DNA of 7,986 nucleotides, taken from the NCBI GenBank assembly GCA_003266065.1, contig MUZY01000166.1, positions 1 through 7,986 of the forward strand. The letters are read 5' to 3'. Below are positions 1-5,533 of the stretch, in pieces (position 1 is the first letter of the stretch; every line of letters begins with the position of its first letter). This DNA is from Methanosphaera sp. rholeuAM130 (GTDB lineage: Archaea > Methanobacteriota > Methanobacteria > Methanobacteriales > Methanobacteriaceae). Below the pieces are notes generated by a model. The model did not search any database and was not told the DNA's origin. It saw nothing but the letters and a program-made list of their open reading frames with translations. The position numbers and the translations under genes are program-made.

Positions 1-1
1 A

Positions 2-82
2 TACAAATGTAAGGAATGTGGAAAAGCTCACATTAAAGGTTCAGGATTCCGTGCAGGAAAAGTGGAATTTGTATCAGAATAA
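2..82 (+). CDS. rpl44e: Ribosomal protein L44e, C-terminal end (partial)
   Basis: Only the last 26 codons are inside the window; the 5' part lies before base 1. The fragment begins YKCKECGKAHIKGSGFRAGK and ends VEFVSE. It contains a CxxC pair (KCKECGK), which matches the second half of the zinc-binding site of archaeal L44e, followed by the basic tail typical of the family. L44e is a component of the large ribosomal subunit near the E site. It lies directly upstream of rps27e, the usual archaeal arrangement. A strong hairpin followed by nine T residues comes 12 bases after the stop codon, so part of the transcription may end before rps27e. Identification from a fragment is fairly safe because of the motif and the neighbours. 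Confidence 0.88.
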   Translation, partial: YKCKECGKAHIKGSGFRAGKVEFVSE

Positions 83-94
83 GATATCAACTAA

Positions 95-142
95 TAATGT
101 TATAATACTGTAAAACAGATGATTATAGCATTATTTTTTTTT
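95..142 (+). terminator. Hairpin plus T9 between rpl44e and rps27e
   Basis: Bases 95-106 pair with 122-133 (12 pairs, one G-U). An inner stem, CTGT (108-111) with ACAG (115-118), closes a 3-base loop. The structure is followed at once by nine T residues (134-142). This is the form of an intrinsic terminator or attenuator. It sits inside what is normally a co-transcribed ribosomal gene pair, so it may reduce rather than abolish read-through. No convincing separate promoter for rps27e is seen after it. Confidence 0.6.
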
Positions 143-176
143 ATAGGATATTAAATAAAAAAAGGAGGGGCTATTA

Positions 177-356
177 ATGTCCAAACAGGAAAGTAATTTT
201 TTAAAAGTTAAATGTGGCGATTGTGAAAACCATCAAATTATATTCGACCATGCAGCAAGTACAGTCAAATGTGTTATTTGTGGCAAAACATTAGTCGAAC
301 CAAAAGGTGGTCGTTCCAAAATCTATGCTCAAATTGTAGAAGTTTTAGAACATTAA
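177..356 (+). CDS. rps27e: 30S ribosomal protein S27e
   Basis: The gene encodes a 59-residue protein that is a near full-length match in form to archaeal S27e, a small zinc-ribbon protein of the small ribosomal subunit. The zinc ligands are visible as two CxxC pairs: C13/C16 (KCGDC) and C32/C35 (KCVIC). The segment after the second pair, GKTLVEPKGGRSKIYAQIV, is typical of the family. The ATG follows a strong ribosome binding site (AGGAGGGG, 163-170) by six bases, which fixes the start. The protein is too short to be caught by many ORF filters. It lies between rpl44e and aIF2-alpha, as in many archaea, with 36 bases to the next gene and probable co-transcription with it. Confidence 0.95.
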   Translation: MSKQESNFLKVKCGDCENHQIIFDHAASTVKCVICGKTLVEPKGGRSKIYAQIVEVLEH

Positions 357-392
357 ATAATATAATAGCGGATTGCTAAATCAGGTGATATT

Positions 393-1178
393 ATGGTACG
401 TGTAAATAAGGAATGGCCTGAAGAAGGTGATCTGATTGTTGGAACAATCCATAATGTATTAAGCTATGGGGCATTTGCAAAGTTAGAGGAATATGAAGGT
501 AAAGAAGCATTTATTCATATTTCCGAGGTATCTTCCGGATGGGTTAAAAATATTCGTGATTATGTCCGTGAAAATCAAAAAATTGTAGCAAGGGTATTGC
601 GAGTAAATCCAAAGAAAGGTCATGTGGATGTATCATTGAAACGTATTCGTGAAGATCAAAGAACACGTAGAATTCAGCAATGGAAAATAGAACAAAAAGC
701 CGAAAAGTTATTGGAAATATCTGCCAAGGAATTGGATAAGTCATTGGATGAAGCATATGATGAAGTGGGATATCTAATAATGGATGAATTTGGAGACTTG
801 TATGAAGGATTTGAATTGGCATCCGATAATGGTGAAAGTGTACTTTTGGATATTGATATAGATCAACAGTGGGCTAGAGTCTTAACCGATGTAGCTAAAA
901 AGAACATCTCAACTCCTGAAGTTCAAATTACCGGTTATGTGGATATTACTTCCTACAAATCCAATGGTGTTGAAGTAATAAAAGAAGCACTTCAATCTAT
1001 TGAAAATGATAATGTTGAAGTTCAATGTGTTGGAGCTCCAAAGTATAGAATTATGGTAACAGCACAGGATTACCCTACAGCTGAGAAAATATTAAGAGAA
1101 TCAGCTGATAAATGTATAAGTATTGTTGAAGATAATGATGGGGAAGGTACTTTCCATCGTGAATTGGATGATAATTAA
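393..1178 (+). CDS. eif2a: Translation initiation factor aIF2 subunit alpha
   Basis: The 261-residue protein has the usual length for the archaeal alpha subunit of initiation factor 2, part of the alpha-beta-gamma complex that brings initiator Met-tRNA to the small subunit. Residues about 10-84 form an S1-type RNA-binding domain: GDLIVGTIHNVLSYGAFAKL, then FIHISEVSSGWVKNIRDYV and the closing VDVSLKRI. Next come a helical middle domain (about 88-170) and a C-terminal alpha/beta domain with TAEKILRESADKCISIV. The start is set by GGTGAT (384-389), three bases before the ATG. The gene follows rps27e as in most archaeal genomes. A hairpin overlaps the stop codon and is followed by T-rich sequence, so the transcript may end here although nop10 would normally follow. 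Confidence 0.96.
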   Translation: MVRVNKEWPEEGDLIVGTIHNVLSYGAFAKLEEYEGKEAFIHISEVSSGWVKNIRDYVRENQKIVARVLRVNPKKGHVDVSLKRIREDQRTRRIQQWKIEQKAEKLLEISAKELDKSLDEAYDEVGYLIMDEFGDLYEGFELASDNGESVLLDIDIDQQWARVLTDVAKKNISTPEVQITGYVDITSYKSNGVEVIKEALQSIENDNVEVQCVGAPKYRIMVTAQDYPTAEKILRESADKCISIVEDNDGEGTFHRELDDN

Positions 1179-1219
1179 TTTATCATCATTTTAAACTATT
1201 TTTTAAACTATTTTTTTTT
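1167..1219 (+). terminator. Stop-codon hairpin and T tracts after aIF2-alpha
   Basis: GATGATAA (1167-1174) pairs perfectly with TTATCATC (1180-1187) around a 5-base loop that contains the TAA stop (1176-1178). A T6 tract (1199-1204) and a T9 tract (1211-1219) follow, each preceded by the repeated string TTTTAAACTA. This looks like an archaeal terminator separating the translation genes from the inserted MetX-like gene. Confidence 0.55.
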
Positions 1220-1239
1220 AATAATTGGATTTGATTATT

Positions 1240-2220
1240 ATGGATATTGAATCAATTGAAGCTAAGTATTACATATTGGATGAATTTGAATTTCTCTGTG
1301 GAAGAAAATTACAGTCACAAAGGGTGGAATATTTAACGCTGGGAACTCCCATATATGATGATGAAGGTCACATCACCAATGCGGTCATATATTTCCATGG
1401 AACCAGTGGCAATTATGCATCAATAAAAAGAATCAGCAGTTTGATTGGCAAAGACATGCCATTCGATACCGATAAGCTATTTTTCGTATCATTATCTACT
1501 CTTGGAACTAGTGGCAGTAGCAGTCCCAGCGTATCAGGTTTAAACGCTGATTATCCGGAGTATGGTATATTGGATATGGTTAACTTCAATAGGAAGTTCT
1601 TGAAGGATGCATTAAACATAGTTCATCCAAGGGGATTGATTGGAAATTCAATGGGTGGATTTGAGGCAATCTGTTGGGCCAGCGTATACCCGGACAGCAT
1701 TGATTTTTTGATATCTCTTGTCAGTAGTTATAAGGTCGGTGGACAGAATTATATTCTCTCTAAGCTAATGAATGATATCATTGAATCTGATCCTGATTTC
1801 AATAACGGGAAAGTAAAATCTGATTTAAAAAGGTCATTGATGTTGTCAAGCAAAGCCATGTACTCTTTTGGTTTATCAAGACAATTCTATATGGATCAGC
1901 CTATAGAAGAAATAAACAAGTACATGGATGAATTTGCACAGGAGGATGCACAGGAAAATGTTCTCGACGCGTATTATAGGAATATTGCAACCCTTAATTA
2001 TGATTTGACATCTATCGTTGGCGACATTACTGCAGATACGTTGATTATAGCAATATACGAAGACCAATATTTCCCACCGGAACTTGATGGCGTACCTATG
2101 CATGCACTTATAGAAAATTCTAAGCTTGTATGCTATAATTCATACCTTGGACATGTAGGTTCATCACAGTTATATAAAATAAGTGATGAGGTTGAAAGCT
2201 TTATGAGCAGTCATAAGTAA
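1240..2220 (+). CDS. MetX-like alpha/beta hydrolase (homoserine acetyltransferase superfamily)
   Basis: With the ATG at 1240 the protein has 326 residues. A TTG at 1225 would add five residues, but the ATG is the more likely start; ribosome binding is weak (GGAT at 1227-1230). The chain follows the order of MetX-type acyltransferases: a strand with IYFHGTSG (50-57, oxyanion-loop region), FDTDKLFFVSLSTLGTSGSS, then DYPEYGILDMV. The nucleophile elbow GNSMGG has Ser137, followed by ESDPDFNNG, an acid at Asp275 (EDQYFPPE) and a histidine at His305 (LGHVG). A catalytic triad is therefore present. The protein is somewhat shorter than typical homoserine O-acetyltransferases, and the usual GHDxF ending is GHVGS here, so the substrate is open: an acyltransferase or an esterase is possible. 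No signal peptide is seen. It sits in the same orientation between aIF2-alpha and nop10, which are usually adjacent. Confidence 0.75.
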   Translation: MDIESIEAKYYILDEFEFLCGRKLQSQRVEYLTLGTPIYDDEGHITNAVIYFHGTSGNYASIKRISSLIGKDMPFDTDKLFFVSLSTLGTSGSSSPSVSGLNADYPEYGILDMVNFNRKFLKDALNIVHPRGLIGNSMGGFEAICWASVYPDSIDFLISLVSSYKVGGQNYILSKLMNDIIESDPDFNNGKVKSDLKRSLMLSSKAMYSFGLSRQFYMDQPIEEINKYMDEFAQEDAQENVLDAYYRNIATLNYDLTSIVGDITADTLIIAIYEDQYFPPELDGVPMHALIENSKLVCYNSYLGHVGSSQLYKISDEVESFMSSHK

Positions 2221-2376
2221 CTCCTCTTTAAAAACGATTAGACATATATTTCAAGTGTAAATTCACATAGGCACATAACGTTATTTATGATTGCATATCT
2301 GAGAAATGATTATTTCAGCTATGACTTTCCTATCGGTAGGATGTGATTTCATATTTGCATGTATAGATTTAAGTAA

Positions 2377-2384
2377 TTATAAAA
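2377..2384 (+). promoter_or_regulatory. TATA-like sequence close to the nop10 start
   Basis: TTATAAAA lies about 18 bases before the ATG at 2399 and 30 before the ATG at 2411. With the usual archaeal spacing of about 25 bases, transcription would begin near 2402-2407. That would fit a nearly leaderless message starting translation at 2411. Equally, the sequence may be chance in AT-rich DNA. Confidence 0.3.
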
Positions 2385-2398
2385 TCAATATATATAAT

Positions 2399-2581
2399 AT
2401 GAAATTTCGTATGAAAAAATGTAAAGAATGTGGACAATACACCTTAAAAGAGACATGTCCTCAATGTAACAATAAAGTAGGAGTTATATTCCCGCCAAGA
2501 TACTCTCCACAGGACAAATATGGAAAATACAGAAGAAAAATAAAGAAAGAGGAATGGGATATAAATCCTTTAATCAAATAA
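2399..2581 (+). CDS. nop10: H/ACA ribonucleoprotein subunit Nop10
   Basis: The 60-residue protein matches archaeal Nop10, a small zinc-ribbon member of the box H/ACA RNP that guides rRNA pseudouridylation with Cbf5, Gar1 and L7Ae. Four cysteines, C8/C11 and C20/C23 (CKECG and CPQC), bind zinc. The conserved linker PPRYSPQDKYGKYRR (32-46) contacts Cbf5. The open frame extends upstream to 2306, but those residues do not look like Nop10 and would lengthen it well beyond the family size. I take MKFRMKKC as the start; MKKC at 2411 is the alternative. No ribosome binding site precedes either ATG, while a TATA-like sequence lies close by, so the mRNA may be leaderless. It precedes the PAC2-family gene with 22 bases between, and the two are probably co-transcribed. 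Confidence 0.93.
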   Translation: MKFRMKKCKECGQYTLKETCPQCNNKVGVIFPPRYSPQDKYGKYRRKIKKEEWDINPLIK

Positions 2582-2603
2582 TCAAACACAACGGAGTAAT
2601 AAA

Positions 2604-3383
2604 ATGGAATTAGAAACAAAAATTAAAGAAATTGAAGAAGTAGAGCTTGAAAATCCCATAGTACTTGAAGGATTACCTGGTATTGGATTTGTCGGTAAAA
2701 TAGTTGTGGATCAGATAATCAAACAATTGGATGCAACAAAGTTTGCAGAGTTGGAATCAGATTATTTCCCACCACAGGTAACCATGAAGAAGAACGGATT
2801 AATAGAACATATGAAAAATGATTTCTACTATTTGAAGGATGTTGGAAAATATAATCAGGATTTGATATTGCTCACCGGTAATTCACAGGCATCCGACTTT
2901 GAAGGGCAAATAATAATATCCAAGATACTTGCAAACTACTTTGAGGATAAAAATGCCAAAAAAATATTCACCCTTGGCGGACTTGGAACAGGTGAAATGA
3001 TTGAAAAAAGCAGAATCTGTGTAGCAGGCAATAATAAGGAATTGATAGATGAAGTGCTTGAAATCGAAAATACAACAATCAGGAAAGATGAAGGTGGGGC
3101 AATAATAGGTGCCAGCGGATTATTGCTATATTACGCTGAAAAAATGGGTATAGATGCAGTATGTTTAATGGGTGAAACTCCCGGTTTTTATATAGATCCA
3201 AGTGCTGCCAAAGAAATGCTGCTGGTATTGTTTGAAATATTGCAGTTTGAAATAGACCTGGAGGAAATCAACGAACAGGTAGAGGATACCCTTAAAAAAT
3301 TGGCAAATACTGCTCAACTAGGTCCATTAGGCATGGAACCACAGGTAAATAAACCAAATGATGATTTAAGATACATAGGTTAA
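2604..3383 (+). CDS. PAC2-family protein (archaeal proteasome-assembly-chaperone-like)
   Basis: The 259-residue protein belongs to the archaeal PAC2 family, relatives of eukaryotic proteasome assembly chaperone 2 and of archaeal PbaA/PbaB. Visible family features are the glycine loop GLPGIGFVGK (23-32), GGLGTGEMIE (125-134), GGAIIGASGLLL (164-175) and GETPGFYIDP (190-199). A charged, probably helical, C-terminal part follows and ends in DDLRYIG. A GGAG ribosome binding site (2592-2595) precedes the ATG. The gene follows nop10 closely, an arrangement common in euryarchaea. The biochemical role of this archaeal branch is not well established, so assembly of proteasome-like complexes is an inference from the family. 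A hairpin overlapping the stop codon plus T9 follows. Confidence 0.87.
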   Translation: MELETKIKEIEEVELENPIVLEGLPGIGFVGKIVVDQIIKQLDATKFAELESDYFPPQVTMKKNGLIEHMKNDFYYLKDVGKYNQDLILLTGNSQASDFEGQIIISKILANYFEDKNAKKIFTLGGLGTGEMIEKSRICVAGNNKELIDEVLEIENTTIRKDEGGAIIGASGLLLYYAEKMGIDAVCLMGETPGFYIDPSAAKEMLLVLFEILQFEIDLEEINEQVEDTLKKLANTAQLGPLGMEPQVNKPNDDLRYIG

Positions 3384-3405
3384 ATTCATCATCCTATTTT
3401 TTTTT
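3358..3405 (+). terminator. Stop-codon hairpin plus T9 after the PAC2-family gene
   Basis: ATGATGATTTAA (3358-3369) pairs with 3380-3392 (12 pairs with a single bulged T) around a 10-base loop. The right arm contains the TAA stop. A run of nine T residues (3397-3405) follows within five bases. It has the same design as the elements after rpl44e and aIF2-alpha and leaves only 11 bases to the EndoQ start codon. Confidence 0.55.
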
Positions 3406-3416
3406 AAAAGATTTTC

Positions 3417-4586
3417 ATGATAATCAATGCTGATTTACATATACACAGTAAGTATTCGATGGCCACCTCCAAGAATATGACAGTTCCAACGATAGCTGCG
3501 CAATGTCAGAAAAAGGGAATCGATCTGATAGCTACGGGGGATGCATTTCATTCCGGCTGGTTGACTCATCTTGAAGAATCGTTAACGCAAATCGGCAATA
3601 CGGGTATTTACACCAGCAAGCAATCCGTTGAAGAATCATCCACTAATTTTATTACTACCGTTGAAGTTGAAGATAATCGTCGCATTCATCATTTAATAAT
3701 CATACCGTCAATCGATGTAGCATGGTCTATGAGGGATGAATTTGTTACAAAGGATATGGACGCTGATGGAAGACCAAAGATAAGGATGAATCCAAGTCAT
3801 ATACTTGAAATAGCCCATGAATATAATTGCATTATTGGACCGGCACATGTATTTACGCCATGGACTGGATTATACAAGGAGTATGATTCCATAACCGATT
3901 GTTATAATGCCAGAGCGGACTTTGTGGAGTTAGGACTTTCGGCAGACACATATCTGGCAGACAGAATCAAAGAACTTAACGGGTATACCTTCTTGACAAA
4001 TTCCGACAGTCACTCTCCATGGCCACATAGGATAGCCAGGGAATTTAACAGAATTGAATTGGATGAGTTGTCTTATGAATCCTTGGCTGATGCAATTAAA
4101 AATAATCACGTCATTGGAAATTACGGATTGGATCCCCGAATGGGAAAGTATCATGAAACTGGTTGCATATCCTGTTATAAAATATATTCATTGGAGGAGG
4201 CTTCCCGCTTAAATATGAAATGCAGTTGCGGTGGAAGAATTAAAAAGGGAGTTCTCGGCAGAATCACCGAACTGTCAAATTATGACGTGCCGCATCATCC
4301 GGATGGTCGTCCTCCATACACGTATATCCTGCCGCTTGCAGAGTTATTGAGTGCCATATATGACAAGGGCGTTACTACAAAGTTTGTTCAGCTAAGATAT
4401 GAGAAGTTACTTGAATTGTTCGGCAGTGAGATTGATATTCTTACACGGGTGGATATCGATGAAATATCCTCTCATGATAAGTTACTGGCCAGGGTAATTA
4501 AAATCTACAGAAATAATGAGTTAAACGTAATCGTAGGTCGCGGGGGACTTTATGGACAAGTCGATTATGAAATCGGTGGGATGTAG
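3417..4586 (+). CDS. endoQ: Endonuclease Q family (PHP-domain DNA repair nuclease)
   Basis: The 389-residue protein matches the EndoQ family (previously TIGR00375), metal-dependent nucleases that nick DNA 5' of deaminated bases (uracil, hypoxanthine) and abasic sites. The N-terminal PHP domain shows its metal-binding motifs: DLHIHSKYS (6-14; H8, H10), TGDAFH (40-45), TTVEVE (80-85), PAHVFTPW (142-149; H144) and NSDSHS (195-200; D197, H199). A zinc-ribbon follows with C250/C253 and C269/C271, then KKGVLGRI and a C-terminal domain ending near GRGGLYGQV. The protein is a little shorter at the C terminus than Pyrococcus EndoQ. The ATG lies just 11 bases after a T9 tract and has no clear ribosome binding site. 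A downstream stretch echoes the last codons of the gene. Uracil/AP repair is inferred from the family. Confidence 0.87.
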   Translation: MIINADLHIHSKYSMATSKNMTVPTIAAQCQKKGIDLIATGDAFHSGWLTHLEESLTQIGNTGIYTSKQSVEESSTNFITTVEVEDNRRIHHLIIIPSIDVAWSMRDEFVTKDMDADGRPKIRMNPSHILEIAHEYNCIIGPAHVFTPWTGLYKEYDSITDCYNARADFVELGLSADTYLADRIKELNGYTFLTNSDSHSPWPHRIAREFNRIELDELSYESLADAIKNNHVIGNYGLDPRMGKYHETGCISCYKIYSLEEASRLNMKCSCGGRIKKGVLGRITELSNYDVPHHPDGRPPYTYILPLAELLSAIYDKGVTTKFVQLRYEKLLELFGSEIDILTRVDIDEISSHDKLLARVIKIYRNNELNVIVGRGGLYGQVDYEIGGM

Positions 4587-4673
4587 TCTCCTGCATTAAA
4601 TATTAATCATGCCGATTATGAAAATCCACATATGTAGTTTCCAATAAATTATAAATAATATATCGATTAAATA

Positions 4674-4681
4674 TTTATATA
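4674..4681 (+). promoter_or_regulatory. TATA box for the 33-residue membrane-peptide gene
   Basis: TTTATATA, preceded by a purine-rich CGATTAAA that could act as a BRE, is a good archaeal TATA box. With about 25 bases spacing, transcription would start near 4702 and leave a leader of roughly 30 bases with the ribosome binding site AAGGGGT at 4719-4725. Confidence 0.6.
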
Positions 4682-4733
4682 TTAACAAGGGTTTAATACC
4701 TAATGATTTTAATCAAAATAAGGGGTAAATAAT

Positions 4734-4835
4734 ATGGAAATAGCTATTGACTTTTTACCTATTCTAATGTACGTAATCTTTGGATTTATTGTAATTACAT
4801 TAGTAGGTCATGTATTAGGCAGAACAATTGAATAA
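4734..4835 (+). CDS. Small membrane protein, 33 residues
   Basis: The frame ATG to TAA encodes MEIAIDFLPILMYVIFGFIV followed by ITLVGHVLGRTIE. Residues about 7-28 form one hydrophobic transmembrane helix, flanked by an acidic N-terminal segment and a short tail with Arg30. I do not recognise the family. The support is contextual: a TATA box (4674-4681) at proper distance, an AAGGGG ribosome binding site eight bases before the ATG, and a hairpin directly at the stop codon followed by T-rich sequence. It stands alone between EndoQ and the tRNA genes. Such one-helix proteins often act as accessory subunits of membrane complexes, but nothing here shows a partner. The length is below most gene-calling limits. 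Confidence 0.65.
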   Translation: MEIAIDFLPILMYVIFGFIVITLVGHVLGRTIE

Positions 4836-4880
4836 ATTAGTTAGTTAACACATAACTAATTATCAAACATTTTTAATTTT
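4835..4880 (+). terminator. Terminator-like hairpin after the small gene
   Basis: AATTAGTT (4835-4842) is the exact inverse of AACTAATT (4854-4861), giving an 8-pair stem with an 11-base loop. T-rich sequence (ATTTTTAATTTTAAT) follows. The stem is A/T-rich and would be weak, but its place directly at the stop codon supports a role in ending the transcript. Confidence 0.45.
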
Positions 4881-5072
4881 AATCTCCAAAACAACAATCT
4901 TTTTTTATTTATCTTGGATTTCTCATTTTATTTTGCAGTATATTCATTATTATTCATTGTTATTTTAGGGAATATGCTATTTCTTATCTTAAAACAAGGA
5001 TTTTTTTAATTAAAAAAATATTCATATAATCGTTGGAAAAATAATTAATGTTCTTTAATTGAGAGTTTAAAG
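4881..5072. other. Non-coding A/T-rich spacer with a 20-bp perfect palindrome
   Basis: No frame with a plausible start and ribosome binding site is seen on either strand. The main element is a perfect 20-bp palindrome at 5000-5019: A, seven T, AATT, seven A, T. Its T runs face both directions, so it could end both the small-gene transcript from the left and the tRNA transcript from the right. A T7 run at 4901-4907 is a second possible stop for the + strand. Confidence 0.4.
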
Positions 5073-5147
<75 letters not shown>

Positions 5148-5205
5148 ATGTAACTTATGATAATCAATTATTAAAAATTTTTTAAAAATAGATGATAAAA
5201 TATAG

Positions 5206-5280
5206 CGGACCTGGGGGGATTTGAACCCCCGGCCTTTGGATTAGAAGTCCAACGCCCTATCCAGTCTAGGCTACAGGCCC
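5206..5280 (-). tRNA. tRNA-Arg (anticodon TCT)
   Basis: On the minus strand, acceptor GGGCCTG pairs with CAGGTCC (one G-U). The anticodon stem TTGGA/TCCAA holds loop CTTCTAA, so the anticodon is TCT and reads AGA (Arg), the favoured Arg codon type in AT-rich genomes. The T arm is GGGGG-TTCAAAT-CCCCC. The discriminator is G and CCA is not encoded. By hand count about 61 of 75 positions equal the CCT tRNA next to it, and acceptor positions 4-5 differ by compensated pairs, so the two are probably an old tandem duplication. Confidence 0.95.
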
Positions 5281-5303
5281 ATATAAAAATAGTATACAAA
5301 TAC

Positions 5304-5310
5304 TATATAA
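5304..5310 (-). promoter_or_regulatory. TATA box of the tRNA-Arg pair
   Basis: On the minus strand TTATATA lies 24-30 bases before the first base of tRNA-Arg(TCT), the expected position for an archaeal TATA box. An inverted repeat, ATAGTAT (5289-5295) with ATACTAT (5300-5306), lies between the box and the gene and overlaps the box by three bases. Confidence 0.65.
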
Positions 5311-5420
5311 TGTTATATTCATTATCCTTATTATACTTTACTATGTTTTGGTCATTTTCTATATTTAATAATTGTCTCAATTCAATTATTTTTTATAATT
5401 TTTCATCAAATCATTTTTTC

Positions 5421-5455
5421 AAAAAAAGAAATAACTTGAGAATTATTCTTCTCAA
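5421..5455 (-). terminator. Hairpin terminator after the Asn-rich exported protein gene
   Basis: TTGAGAA (5436-5442) and TTCTCAA (5449-5455) form a 7-pair stem with a 6-base loop. Read on the minus strand it is followed by GTTATTTC and seven T residues (5427-5421). It lies about 80 bases beyond the stop codon at 5534. The + strand side is also T-rich, so it could act in both directions. The remaining bases from 5311 to 5533 hold no supported gene. Confidence 0.5.
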
Positions 5456-5533
5456 ATATTTTTTTAATTTTCTTAATTAACTCTAATGAAATAGTTTAAA
5501 CTACCTGCTTGAAATAATTTTTTCAGTTTCGGA

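Noticed and set aside
544..822. Minus-strand frame inside aIF2-alpha
   Set aside because: It lies wholly within a clear gene, has no ribosome binding site and no recognisable domain.
2306..2398. N-terminal extension of nop10 in the same open frame (31 extra residues)
   Set aside because: The added residues are unlike Nop10, the protein would exceed the family length, and the zinc-ribbon starts right after MKFRMKKC.
3366..3383. C-terminal DLRYIG of the PAC2-family protein as a proteasome-binding HbYX tail
   Set aside because: HbYX needs Tyr as the second-last residue; here it is third from the end, so the motif is not met.
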